Positions 8,286-18,233 of a stretch of DNA of 64,000 nt are shown in pieces. The stretch lies in assembly GCA_964372215.1 (NCBI GenBank), contig CAYJQC010000020.1, positions 1 through 64,000 on the forward strand, given 5' to 3'. A program made the position numbers and the translations under genes. The notes under the pieces are model-generated. The model was not told the DNA's origin. It ran no database searches and was given only the letters and a program-made list of their open reading frames with translations. Numbering within the stretch: the first letter of the stretch is position 1; every line of letters begins with the position of its first letter. The stretch is from DAIMFL01 sp964372215. GTDB lineage: Bacteria; Pseudomonadota; Alphaproteobacteria; Dongiales; Dongiaceae.

Positions 8286-9170
8286 TCACGGCCGCGTCGG
8301 TCTCGGCCGGCCCAGCACGACCAGGTTTCCCGCCAGAACCAGGGCCACGCCGAGCGCGGCGAGCAGCGTCCAGCGATAGCCCTCGACCAGGGTCGAGAGG
8401 CCGAGCGCCACCAGCGGGAACAGCACCGATGTATAGGCAGCCCGGTCGGCGCCGATCCGCTGCAGCAGGGTGAGATAGGCGCCGAACCCGAACACCGAGG
8501 CGAACAGCGCCAGATAGACCAGCGACACTCCGTAGGACCACGACCAGTCGAAGACCAGGGCCTCGCCGCGGCCGAGCGCGACGGCGAGGGAGAGCGCCGC
8601 GCCGTAGCTCATGCCGAGCGCGTTGGCCTCGATCACCGGGATGGCGCGGCCCTTGTGGCGCACCGACACCATGTTGCCGAGCGACGCGGAGTAGGTGGCG
8701 ACCAGCGACAGGGCGAGACCGAGCAGGGCCGCGTGCGATAGTTCGACGCCGGCAATCTCGGGCCAGTAGACGAGCGCGAGGCCGACGATGCCGGCGAGCG
8801 CCCCGACGGCGACTCGACGGTCGATCGCGTGCCCGAACAGCAGCGCCCCGTTGCCGATGTTCATCACCGTGATGGTCGAGAACGCCACCGCCAGCAGCCC
8901 GCTCGTCAAGGAGCCGGCCGCCACGTAGAACAACAGGTAGTTGAGCGAGAACAGCGTCAGGCCCTGGGCGGCGAAGAACAAATGATCGCGCATCGGGAAT
9001 CGCAGGCGCCGGCGTCGCGCCAGGCAATAGACGAGCAGAATTCCGGCGGACAGCATGAATCGATAGGCAATCGACAGATCCGGCGGCACCTGGCCGAGCT
9101 GGAACTTGATGCCGAGCCAGGATGATCCCCAGATCGCCACGACAATCGCGTAAAGCAGGGTGACGGGCAT
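8286..9170 (-). CDS. EamA-type (DMT superfamily) transporter
   Basis: An inner-membrane drug/metabolite transporter of 294 residues with two EamA repeats and about ten hydrophobic segments. The first helix reads LLYAIVVAIWGSSWLGIKF, and the second repeat carries the conserved SVFGFGAYLTLLQRIGADRAAYTSVLFPLVAL, typical of YdcZ/RhaT-like exporters. The ATG at 9170 begins directly at the first helix. It converges on the LysR gene. Substrate unknown; amino-acid or metabolite export is common for the family. Confidence 0.88.
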   Translation of the reverse strand: MPVTLLYAIVVAIWGSSWLGIKFQLGQVPPDLSIAYRFMLSAGILLVYCLARRRRLRFPMRDHLFFAAQGLTLFSLNYLLFYVAAGSLTSGLLAVAFSTITVMNIGNGALLFGHAIDRRVAVGALAGIVGLALVYWPEIAGVELSHAALLGLALSLVATYSASLGNMVSVRHKGRAIPVIEANALGMSYGAALSLAVALGRGEALVFDWSWSYGVSLVYLALFASVFGFGAYLTLLQRIGADRAAYTSVLFPLVALGLSTLVEGYRWTLLAALGVALVLAGNLVVLGRPRPTRP

Positions 9171-9381
9171 GGCGGACCGGATCGCGGATCGGCGGGTAAG
9201 CGGATAAGCCGCAGCAGCTATAGGCCGCCATCGCCGATCCCGCCAGTCCCGCGTGTCACAGCGGAGCGATGCGCCGGACGCGCCACCGCGTCGGTCCGAA
9301 CTGGGGGATGATTGGCTTGCAGAAGGGCGGCCGGGCGGTCGACAGTGCCGCCGTCGAGCATCGGCCACTTGGCGATTTGAC

Positions 9382-9762
9382 ATGCAGCTTTACCGCCCGA
9401 CCGGACCAAAGGAACTGGCGCTGATCCGCGACAGCGGCTGGCGCAAGTTTCCGCCGCGCCTGCCGGAGCAACCGATCTTCTATCCGGTGCTGAACTTTCC
9501 CTACGCCGAACAGATCGCGCGCGACTGGAACTCGACCGACCCGGCGTCCAGGAATCTCGGCTTCGTCACGGCGTTCGCGGTCGAGGACGTCTACGTCTCG
9601 CGGTTCGACGTCATGGTGGTCGGCGGTGGCCAGCATCGCGAGCTCTGGGTGCCGGCGGCGGATCTCGAAGAATTCAATGGCCGGATCCTCGACGTCATCC
9701 GGATCGCCGCGGCCTATCGCGCGGGCGTGCAGATCGCCGACTTCGATCCGGCAGGGCTGTGA
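9382..9762 (+). CDS. Conserved small protein (family annotated as ADP-ribosylation/crystallin J1)
   Basis: A 126-residue soluble protein that begins MQLYRPTGPKELALI and has the conserved block FPPRLPEQPIFYPVLN, followed by YAEQIARDW. I recall this family carrying the loose annotation 'ADP-ribosylation/crystallin J1', but it shows no ADP-ribosylglycohydrolase motif, so I would not assign that activity. It converges on the aminotransferase with a 10-bp gap. Function unknown. Confidence 0.7.
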   Translation: MQLYRPTGPKELALIRDSGWRKFPPRLPEQPIFYPVLNFPYAEQIARDWNSTDPASRNLGFVTAFAVEDVYVSRFDVMVVGGGQHRELWVPAADLEEFNGRILDVIRIAAAYRAGVQIADFDPAGL

Positions 9763-9772
9763 GCTGCCTCCG

Positions 9773-10960
9773 TCAGCACCAGGCGCGCCGCGCGTCCGCC
9801 GCCAGCCGGGCGGCGATGTCAGGCATGGTCGCGGCGTCGACATTGGCGAAGGCGATGCGCAGGAATTCCTCCTGCTGCGGCCCGAACATGGTGCCGGGCA
9901 GGCACAGCATGTTTTCCTCGGCGGCCAGGCGCCTGGCCACCTCGGCCGCGGGCCGGTCGCGGAACGGATGGCGCAGATACGCGAAATACGCGCCGCAGCT
10001 CACCAGCTCGTAGCCGAGGTCGTTGCGCTTCAGCGCCTCGACCAGCGCGGCGCGCCGCGCCCGCATCAGCACGGTGTTGCCGCGCCGCCATTCGTCGAGA
10101 TGCTGCAGGCCGTACTGCGCCGCCTCCTGCCCGATGCGCGGCGCGCAGATCGCCACCGTGTCCATCGCCTTGGCGATCTCGGCGATCAACTCCGGCCCGG
10201 TCGCCAGCGCGCCGACGCGGTAGCCGGTCAGCGCGTACACTTTCGAGAAGCTGTAGAGATGGACCAGGTTGTCGCGCCAGTCGGCGCTCCGGAACAGCGC
10301 GTGCGGCGCGCCGTCCGCCGGCATGAAGTCGCGATAGGTTTCGTCGAGCACCAGGGCCAGCCCGCGGGCCCGGGCAAGGTCGTGGAACGCGGCGATCGCT
10401 TCGGGCGGATAGACGGCACCGGTCGGGTTGTTCGGGCTGACCAGCACGATGGCGCGGGTCTTCGGCCCGATCCGCGCCGCCGCGTCGGCCGGGTCGGGGA
10501 CGCCGCCGCGCTCGGGCCGGAACGGCAGGTGCACGACGCCGACGCCGATCATCTCCAGCCACATCTGGTGATTGAAGTAATAGGGCAGCGGCAGCAGCAC
10601 CTCGTCGCCCGGCCCGGCCAGCGCCAGGGTCGCCAGGCAGAACGCCTGGTTGCAGCCCGCCGCGATCAGCAGGTCGTCGGCGCCGACATCGCCGCCATAG
10701 AGCCGGTTGATGTCGGCGGCGAGGCCGGCGCGCAGCGCGGGCGTACCGACGATCTCGGTGTAGCGCGCCATCTGCGGCTCGCCCACCACCCGCGCCAGAT
10801 GCTCGGTGAGGGCGGCAGGCGGCGGATAGCCCGGCACCGCCTGGGCGACGTCGATCAGCGGCTTGTCCGCCGGGAACACCCGGCCGCGGATCCAGCCATG
10901 GGCCTCGGCGATCGGCGGCTCGGCGACCGCGGCAAGCAAGGGGTTGGGGCGCAATTTCAT
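9773..10960 (-). CDS. PLP-dependent class I/II aminotransferase
   Basis: A fold-type I aminotransferase of 395 residues. Visible are LVSPNNPTGAVYPP (the NPTG substrate/PLP region), VLDETYRDF (Asp binding the PLP ring nitrogen) and YSFSKVYALTGYRVGAL (Lys forming the Schiff base, with downstream Arg for phosphate). This resembles aspartate/aromatic-type or unassigned aminotransferases. The ATG at 10960 gives MKLRPNPLL; the longer frame upstream overlaps an intergenic hairpin. Amino-acid specificity cannot be read from the sequence. Confidence 0.9.
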   Translation of the reverse strand: MKLRPNPLLAAVAEPPIAEAHGWIRGRVFPADKPLIDVAQAVPGYPPPAALTEHLARVVGEPQMARYTEIVGTPALRAGLAADINRLYGGDVGADDLLIAAGCNQAFCLATLALAGPGDEVLLPLPYYFNHQMWLEMIGVGVVHLPFRPERGGVPDPADAAARIGPKTRAIVLVSPNNPTGAVYPPEAIAAFHDLARARGLALVLDETYRDFMPADGAPHALFRSADWRDNLVHLYSFSKVYALTGYRVGALATGPELIAEIAKAMDTVAICAPRIGQEAAQYGLQHLDEWRRGNTVLMRARRAALVEALKRNDLGYELVSCGAYFAYLRHPFRDRPAAEVARRLAAEENMLCLPGTMFGPQQEEFLRIAFANVDAATMPDIAARLAADARRAWC

Positions 10961-11079
10961 CGGCCGCCAGATGTAGCCGAGGCCGGACCGACTGTCATCC
11001 GGCGTCGCGCCCGGGCGCGATCGGATCGCGCGGCGGCGATGCGATCCATGCGACATGCCGCGCCTTAACAGGAAAGCAA

Positions 11080-11120
11080 CCAAGACCGTCTCGAAACGAT
11101 TCAGTTCGAGACGGATTTGG
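11080..11120. other. Structured palindromic element A, upstream of the two-component operon
   Basis: CCGTCTCGAA (11086-11095) and TTCGAGACGG (11105-11114) form a perfect 10-bp stem around a 9-nt loop that contains CGATTCA. Outer CCAA and TTGG (11080-11083, 11117-11120) extend it across a 2x2 internal loop. It shares loop, stem pattern and flanks with element B (13229-13280), with compensating stem changes. It lies between the divergent aminotransferase and histidine-kinase genes. Confidence 0.7.
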
Positions 11121-11182
11121 CGGGTAGTTCGCGCCGACCGACGGCCTGCCGGGGCCGGCTGGCGCGCGCGGCCAGGGCCCTC

Positions 11183-11210
11183 TTAACATGAGATTAGGAC
11201 TGCCTATCGT
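11183..11210 (+). promoter_or_regulatory. Possible sigma-70 type promoter for the kinase operon
   Basis: TTAACA (11183-11188) and TATCGT (11205-11210) are spaced 16 bp apart in a locally AT-rich stretch just before the histidine kinase. The -10 match is weak, so this is a low-confidence assignment. Confidence 0.3.
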
Positions 11211-11249
11211 ATTATGGTGGCGCGATTTCCCGCGCGTCGAGGACCCGGC

Positions 11250-12845
11250 ATGCGACGATTCACCGACCGCCTCGGTATCCGCGGCAAGATCTTGGCCGGC
11301 AATGCGGTGCTACTGCTGCTGTTCGTGCTTGGGCTGGGGGGCGGACTGTGGGTGACGAACCGGGCCGGCGAGGCCGCGCGCCATCTGCGCGAAGAGGCAG
11401 TGCCGACGCTCAACCTGCTCGGCGACATCCACGGCGCCGGCGCGCGGCTGCTCGCCGAGACCGGCAACTACGTGGCGTTGGCGTTGCTGAATCGCGAGGA
11501 TGCCGCCGGAGCGGCTGCCGATGCGCGGTTCCGGGAAAAGGAGGCGCGGCTCACCGCCGACGAGCGCGCTCAGCTCGGCGAGATGCAGGATCGGCTGCGC
11601 GATGCCTTCGCCGCCTTGGAATCGATTTCTCTGCACAGTGACGAGGGGGAGAAACCCGGCGACCATGCGATGATCGACGATCTGCGTCAGCACCTGGGCA
11701 ATCTGGTCGCCGCAATGATCGGGCAGTCATCGGAGATCGAACGGCTCGCGCAGACGGCGACCAAGGCGGACACGCTCGAGCGGCTGGAAGTGCTGGAGGC
11801 GACCGAGCAGTCCTTCGAGGAAACGATTCAACACACCAAGCGGCTGGAGGTAGCCGAAGCCGAGGCGCTGCAGGCTGCGATCGATCGCAGGTTGAGCGCG
11901 GCCTTGTGGATGTCGGCGGCGGCGCTGCTCGCCGGTGTCGTGCTGGTCGGCGCCAGCTCGCTGTTCATCGCCCGCCGGATCGGCGGCCCGATCGTCGCGC
12001 TGCGCGACATGGCGCGCCGGCTCGGCGCCGGCGATCTCGATGTCCGGCCGGCGCGCGGGTCGGCGGACGAGATCGGCGAACTCGAGGACGCCTTCGTCAA
12101 GATGGCGCAGGATCTCAGGGACTCGATCGAGCGCCAGACCCGGCAGAGCCGCCTGGCCGGGCTCGGCGAGCTCGCCGGCACGGTCAATCACGAGCTGCGC
12201 AATCCGCTCTCCACCATCTGCAACTCGCTGGTCACCCTGCGCCGCCGGATGCCGGCGGCCGACGGCGAGACGGTCAGGCTGCTCGACCGCATCGACCGCA
12301 ATGTCGAACGCTGCATCCACATCGTCGGCGACTTCCTCGACTTCGCCCGGCCGCCGGTCGCGGCGCGGGCGCCGACCGGGTTCGATGCCTGGCTGATAGA
12401 GGTCCTGGAGGAGTACCAGTTCCCGCCATCGGTCGATGTCGAGCGGGTGCTCGCCGCGCCGGTGAAGGTCGAACTCGACGGCGAGCGTTTCCGCCGGGTG
12501 CTGCTGAACCTGCTCGACAACGCCGTGCAGGCGATGACCGATGCGGGCTGGCAGCCGGCCCCGGCCTCGCCGCGCCGAATCACCGTACGAACCGCCGTCG
12601 CGGGGCGGGAACTGCTGCTATCGGTCGCGGATACCGGTCCGGGAATACTGCCGGAGCACATGGCCAAGGTGTTCGAGCCGCTGTTCACCACCAAGAGCTT
12701 CGGCATCGGCCTGGGACTTGCCGCGGTGCGGCGGATCGTCGGCCAGCATGACGGGACCATTGCAGTTGATGGTTCCACCGGACCGGGTGTCTGCTTTACA
12801 ATCCGCCTCCCTCTCGCCCGGCAGGACATGCGCGGAGCCGCCTGA
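11250..12845 (+). CDS. Membrane sensor histidine kinase
   Basis: A two-component sensor kinase of 531 residues. A first membrane helix (NAVLLLLFVLGLGGGLWV) and a second (AALWMSAAALLAGVVLVGASSLFIA) bracket an all-helical periplasmic domain of roughly 190 residues. A HAMP domain follows, then the H-box NHELRNPL with phospho-acceptor His314, the N-box NLLDNAVQAM, and the G-boxes DTGPGI and GIGLGLA. The start at 11250 (MRRFTDRLGIRGK) is preferred over the ATG at 11214 because it puts basic residues just before the first helix. The stop shares a base with the start of the next gene, so kinase and receiver are translationally coupled. Confidence 0.92.
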   Translation: MRRFTDRLGIRGKILAGNAVLLLLFVLGLGGGLWVTNRAGEAARHLREEAVPTLNLLGDIHGAGARLLAETGNYVALALLNREDAAGAAADARFREKEARLTADERAQLGEMQDRLRDAFAALESISLHSDEGEKPGDHAMIDDLRQHLGNLVAAMIGQSSEIERLAQTATKADTLERLEVLEATEQSFEETIQHTKRLEVAEAEALQAAIDRRLSAALWMSAAALLAGVVLVGASSLFIARRIGGPIVALRDMARRLGAGDLDVRPARGSADEIGELEDAFVKMAQDLRDSIERQTRQSRLAGLGELAGTVNHELRNPLSTICNSLVTLRRRMPAADGETVRLLDRIDRNVERCIHIVGDFLDFARPPVAARAPTGFDAWLIEVLEEYQFPPSVDVERVLAAPVKVELDGERFRRVLLNLLDNAVQAMTDAGWQPAPASPRRITVRTAVAGRELLLSVADTGPGILPEHMAKVFEPLFTTKSFGIGLGLAAVRRIVGQHDGTIAVDGSTGPGVCFTIRLPLARQDMRGAA

Positions 12846-13198
12846 TGAGCCGTACCGTGCTGGTTGTCGACGACGATGCCGACGTGGCCGAGAGCTACGC
12901 CGAGATTCTGCGCGCCCATGACTGCGAAGTGGAGATCGCCCGCAACGGCCAGGAGGCCCTGGACCGCTTCGGGGCGCAGGACTACGACGTCGCCTTCATG
13001 GACATCCGGATGCCCGTGATGAACGGGGTCGACAGCTTCCTGGCGATCAAGCGGCTGAAGCCGGAGGCCCGCATCGTCCTGATGACCGGCCACAGCGAGG
13101 AGCGCGCCGACGAGGCCCTGGCCAATGGTGCGCTCGCGGTACTGATGAAGCCGATCCGGATGCGCCAGCTCGTCTCGTTTCTCGACGGCGCCGGCTGA
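12845..13198 (+). CDS. Single-domain response regulator (CheY-like receiver)
   Basis: A 117-residue receiver with the acidic pocket VVDDDAD, phospho-acceptor Asp53 in FMDIRMP, Thr in LMTGH and the conserved lysine in LMKPI. There is no output domain, so it must act by protein contact or pass phosphate on. Its ATG overlaps the kinase TGA by one base, making it the probable partner of that kinase. Confidence 0.93.
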   Translation: MSRTVLVVDDDADVAESYAEILRAHDCEVEIARNGQEALDRFGAQDYDVAFMDIRMPVMNGVDSFLAIKRLKPEARIVLMTGHSEERADEALANGALAVLMKPIRMRQLVSFLDGAG

Positions 13199-13228
13199 CC
13201 CGGCTTCGCGCGCTACTTCAAAAAAAGG

Positions 13229-13280
13229 TAGACCAGGATTCACGCCTCGGATCGATTCAAACCGAGGCGATCTTGGTCTA
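13229..13280. other. Structured palindromic element B, downstream of the two-component operon
   Basis: The outer arms TAGACCAGGAT (13229-13239) and ATCTTGGTCTA (13270-13280) pair over 11 positions with one mismatch that is a G-U pair. The inner arms GCCTCGG (13244-13250) and CCGAGGC (13262-13268) pair perfectly around a loop containing CGATTCA. A run of A just before it (13220-13226) becomes a T-run on the minus strand, so it could act as a minus-strand intrinsic terminator. It resembles element A at 11080-11120. Confidence 0.7.
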
Positions 13281-13335
13281 GGCTCGATCGCCCGCGTTTT
13301 CCGCGCGGTCGACGGGCTGACGATGGAGGGACGGC

Positions 13336-14274
13336 ATGGCGGCGGTCGAGAGCCGCGACCCGGCGCGGGCCGCGAGCGGCATCCATCCCCAAGGTGCGGC
13401 CTGGGCCGAGGGCCGGATCGTGGCGGTCGCCGACGCCCGCATCCCGATCACCGACTGGGGCTTCACCCATTCCGACGTCACCTACGACGTGGTGCATGTC
13501 TGGAAGGGCAGCTTCTTCCGGCTCGACGACCACATCGCGCGGTTCCAGGCTTCGATGTCCGGGTTGCACATGGCGATCCCCCATGACGGCGGCGACATCG
13601 CGCGCATCCTGCACGGCTGCGTGCGGGCGAGCGGACTGCGCGACGCCTATGTCGCGATGATCTGCACCCGCGGCAACCCGGCGCCCGGCGGCCCGCGCCA
13701 TCCGGCCAACTGCGTGAACCGGTTCTGGGCCTTCGCGCTGCCCTGGGTCTGGGTCATGTCGCCGGAGATGCAGGCGCGCGGCGCCCATCTGATCGTGGCG
13801 AAGACGCCGCGCATCCCGCCGGAATGCGTCGACCCGACCATCAAGAACTATCACTGGGGCGATCTCACCCGCGCGCTGTTCGAGGCCAGGGACGCCGGTG
13901 CCGACAACGCCGTGCTGCTCGATTTCGACGGCTACGTCACCGAGGGCCCGGGCTTCAACGTGTTCGCGGTGATCGGCGGCACGGTGGTGTCGCCCGACCG
14001 CGGCGCGCTCGAGGGCATCACGCGGAAATCGGTGCTGGAGCTGTGCGACGAGCTCGGCATCCCGTCGAAGATCGGCCGCATCACCAGGCAGGAACTGCTC
14101 GACGCCGACGAGGTGTTCACTGCGACCACGGCCGGCGGCATCATGCCGGTCAGCCGCGTCGACGGCCGCATCTACGGCAACGACCGCCCCGGCCCGATCT
14201 CGGCGTGGCTGCGCGAGCGCTACTGGCAGAGGCACGACGAAGGCTGGTGCGCGACCAAGGTGGACTATGAGTGA
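13336..14274 (+). CDS. Class IV aminotransferase (BCAT/DAAT-like)
   Basis: A PLP fold-type IV aminotransferase of 312 residues, the family of branched-chain aminotransferase, D-amino-acid transaminase and aminodeoxychorismate lyase. The N-terminal IPITDWGFTHSDVTYD and the lysine in PTIKNYHWGD (Schiff base) are seen, and the glutamate region VTEGPGFNVF precedes the phosphate-binding TATTAGGIMPV. GGAGGG sits 8-12 bp before the ATG. The unusual WVMSPEMQARGAHLIVAKTPRIPP region suggests a subfamily other than classic IlvE. Exact substrate unknown. Confidence 0.88.
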   Translation: MAAVESRDPARAASGIHPQGAAWAEGRIVAVADARIPITDWGFTHSDVTYDVVHVWKGSFFRLDDHIARFQASMSGLHMAIPHDGGDIARILHGCVRASGLRDAYVAMICTRGNPAPGGPRHPANCVNRFWAFALPWVWVMSPEMQARGAHLIVAKTPRIPPECVDPTIKNYHWGDLTRALFEARDAGADNAVLLDFDGYVTEGPGFNVFAVIGGTVVSPDRGALEGITRKSVLELCDELGIPSKIGRITRQELLDADEVFTATTAGGIMPVSRVDGRIYGNDRPGPISAWLRERYWQRHDEGWCATKVDYE

Positions 14275-14377
14275 AGGTCGAGGCTTCGCCTGGAGCGTCC
14301 CATCGAGGATCAGACGAGCGGCACCATGGATGCGCGGATCAAGTCCGCGCACGACAGGCCTCTATCGGGCTTGGCGG

Positions 14378-14617
14378 TCAACTTCGGTCATACGCCGCGA
14401 GAAATTCACCCCGCGATATCCCGGACTGGCCGAGTATAGCCCGGAGCGTCGACCCCTTGAGCGTGCGATGGTTCGGCATTGTGAGCGGCGTGTTCGATCC
14501 ATCGGGATTGGTGCGGCGCATCGCTATGTGGTTGCCGTCCCGCACCAGTTCGAATCCTAGCAGTTTCAGCGCTGCAATCACCCGGTGCAACGGGGCGTCG
14601 ACCGGGAACTTCGGCAT
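14378..14617 (-). CDS. hicA: HicA-type toxin (mRNA interferase)
   Basis: A 79-residue HicA toxin, a dsRBD-like RNase that cleaves mRNA when not bound by HicB. It has the family layout: basic N-terminal helix, LLGFELVRDGNHIAMRR with the expected catalytic His30, and the C-terminal LKGSTLRAILGQSGISRGEFL. Its start shares one base with the stop of the upstream antitoxin gene, indicating translational coupling with antitoxin first. Confidence 0.9.
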   Translation of the reverse strand: MPKFPVDAPLHRVIAALKLLGFELVRDGNHIAMRRTNPDGSNTPLTMPNHRTLKGSTLRAILGQSGISRGEFLAAYDRS

Positions 14618-14841
14618 CAGGCGGGAACCGCGGCCTCGTCGACGAATGCTTCGAGAATGTCGTCGGGGCCTTCAAAAACCTCTTTGCCGAATGTCTCGAC
14701 GTGGAACGCGACAGCCGATTTCACGTTGTCCAGTGCTTCCTCGTAGCTGTCGCCCTGCGCCACCACGACGCCCTTGAGGCCCAAAGGATAGGCGACATAG
14801 CCGTCCGGATGCCGCTCCACGATGATCTTGAGCTTCTTCAA
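14617..14841 (-). CDS. hicB: HicB-type antitoxin, short form
   Basis: A 74-residue partial-RNase-H-like HicB domain (MKKLKIIVERHPDGYVAYPLG, then GDSYEEALDNVKSAVAFHVETFG). It neutralises HicA. Many HicB proteins carry a C-terminal HTH or ribbon-helix-helix domain for autoregulation; this one stops after the core domain, so promoter binding by HicB itself is not expected. The order hicB-hicA with a one-base overlap is clear. Confidence 0.88.
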   Translation of the reverse strand: MKKLKIIVERHPDGYVAYPLGLKGVVVAQGDSYEEALDNVKSAVAFHVETFGKEVFEGPDDILEAFVDEAAVPA

Positions 14842-14916
14842 ATGAATCCCTCCGGCAAGAGTCGGGGAAGTCTATGCGCAGATCGTGCCGATGAGAAGTG
14901 GCCTGCCCGGAACGCC

Positions 14917-16866
<1,950 letters not shown>

Positions 16867-17195
16867 GGTGGTCGTCCTCTCCAGATGCCGCGGTCCTCGG
16901 CCTCGGCGCCGGCGCCGCCGAGAAGCCGGCAAATCGATAGCAGTTCACGGTATCCGCGGTCCCGTAAGTGCCACATCGGCGTGTTTGATGCCAGTGGCGG
17001 CCGCCGATCACAGCCTCACCCTTCGACAAGCCCGGGGTGAAGCTCTATTAGTGGCACCATCATGCCCTCACCCTTCCCACGGCTCCTTCGCTAGGCTCAG
17101 GAGCCGCGGGCCCCTCCCCTCTCCCGCGAGAGCGGGAGAGGGTGCCGAGCGTCGGCGAGGCGGGTGAGGGTTGCCGCAACAGCTTCGCTCGCAGC
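16867..17195. other. 329-bp intergenic region with palindromic repeat
   Basis: Between acetoacetate-CoA ligase and the first DMT gene. The left part should hold the ligase promoter but no clear -35/-10 pair stands out. The right half (17061-17170) is the palindromic repeat described separately. No gene is seen. Confidence 0.6.
17061..17170. repeat. REP-like palindromic intergenic repeat, full copy
   Basis: Two perfect hairpins are visible. CGGCTCC (17080-17086) pairs with GGAGCCG (17100-17106). CCCTCTCCCGC (17117-17127) pairs with GCGGGAGAGGG (17132-17142) around the loop GAGA. The element is bounded by CCCTCACCC and GGGTGAGGG, also complementary. Its right end, 17139-17170, recurs at 43-74. 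This resembles the chromosome-wide repeats found in many GC-rich proteobacteria. Confidence 0.85.
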
Positions 17196-18233
17196 ATGCC
17201 CCGCCTGCCTGCTCCGCTTCGGGATCTCGCCGACCGTGCCAGCGCGCGGGTGACGGCCCGCGCCGCCGCCCTGCCGGCGCCGGTGATGGCGGCGATCTGG
17301 ATGGTCGGCTCGGGGGTGTTCTTCACCGGACTGTCCGGCGCGATCCGCCATCTCGGGCAGGAGATGCATCCGTTCGAGGTGGCATTCTTCCGCAACCTGT
17401 TCGGCCTCGCCTTCATGCTGCCCTGGCTGTTCACCGCGGGCTTGGCCGGCCTCAAGACCGGGCGCATGGGGCTGTACCTGCTGCGCTGCGTGCTCGGCCT
17501 CGGCTCCATGCTGTGCTGGTTCACCGCGCTGGCCTGGCTGCCGCTCGCCCAGGCAGTGGCGCTGTCCTTCACCGCGCCGCTGTTCGCCACCGTCATGGCG
17601 GCGGTGTTCCTCAAGGAAACCGTCAGGCTGCGGCGCTGGACGGCCACCTCCCTGGGGCTGGTCGGCGTCGTGGTCATCCTGTGGCCGCAGCTCGCGCTGC
17701 CCGGCGGCGCCATGATTTCCGGCGGCGTCGGCCTGGCGATCCTGTCGACCATCCTGTCGGTCATCGTCTCGCTGATCGTGAAGCGCCTATCGGCCACCGA
17801 ATCGGCCAACGCCATCGTCACCTACATGGTGCTGATCATGACGCCGATGTCGCTGTTGCCGGCGCTGCTGCACTGGACCTGGCCGCCGGTCGACACCTGG
17901 TTCTGGCTGGTCGCCATGGGCGCGCTCGGCAGCCTCGGCCATCTCTGCTATGTCCGTGCCTTCGCCATGGCCGACGCCTCGGCGGTGATGCCCTATGACT
18001 ACACCCGCCTGCTGTTCGCCGCGATCATCGGCTGGGCGGCGTTCGGCGAGCTGCCGACCGCCTATACCTGGGTGGGTGCGGCGATCATCGTCGCCTCGGC
18101 GATCTACATCGCCCATCGCGAGGCGCGGCTGCGGCAATCGGCGGCGACCCACGCGGCGCTCAGCGTGCCGGCCAAGATGGTCGGCGCCCAGCCGCCAATG
18201 ACCGATAGGGGTCCCGGGGACCGCCGCGCGTGA
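17196..18233 (+). CDS. EamA-type (DMT superfamily) transporter, first of a tandem pair
   Basis: A 345-residue inner-membrane transporter with two EamA domains and about ten helices. Key stretches are AIWMVGSGVFFTGLSGAIRHLG, HPFEVAFFRNLFGLAFMLP and ADASAVMPYDYTRLLFAAIIGWAAFGE. The ATG at 17196 lies just after the palindromic repeat; a start closer to the first helix cannot be excluded. Its stop overlaps the start of the next gene by 4 nt. The downstream paralogue shares the same pattern, so the pair may work as a two-subunit exporter or reflect duplication. Substrate unknown. Confidence 0.88.
   Translation: MPRLPAPLRDLADRASARVTARAAALPAPVMAAIWMVGSGVFFTGLSGAIRHLGQEMHPFEVAFFRNLFGLAFMLPWLFTAGLAGLKTGRMGLYLLRCVLGLGSMLCWFTALAWLPLAQAVALSFTAPLFATVMAAVFLKETVRLRRWTATSLGLVGVVVILWPQLALPGGAMISGGVGLAILSTILSVIVSLIVKRLSATESANAIVTYMVLIMTPMSLLPALLHWTWPPVDTWFWLVAMGALGSLGHLCYVRAFAMADASAVMPYDYTRLLFAAIIGWAAFGELPTAYTWVGAAIIVASAIYIAHREARLRQSAATHAALSVPAKMVGAQPPMTDRGPGDRRA

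Noticed and set aside
13229..13280. Simple intrinsic terminator of the kinase-receiver operon
   Set aside because: The T-run is on the wrong strand for the plus-strand operon, and the element has a structurally matched copy upstream, so it is reported as a separate structured element.
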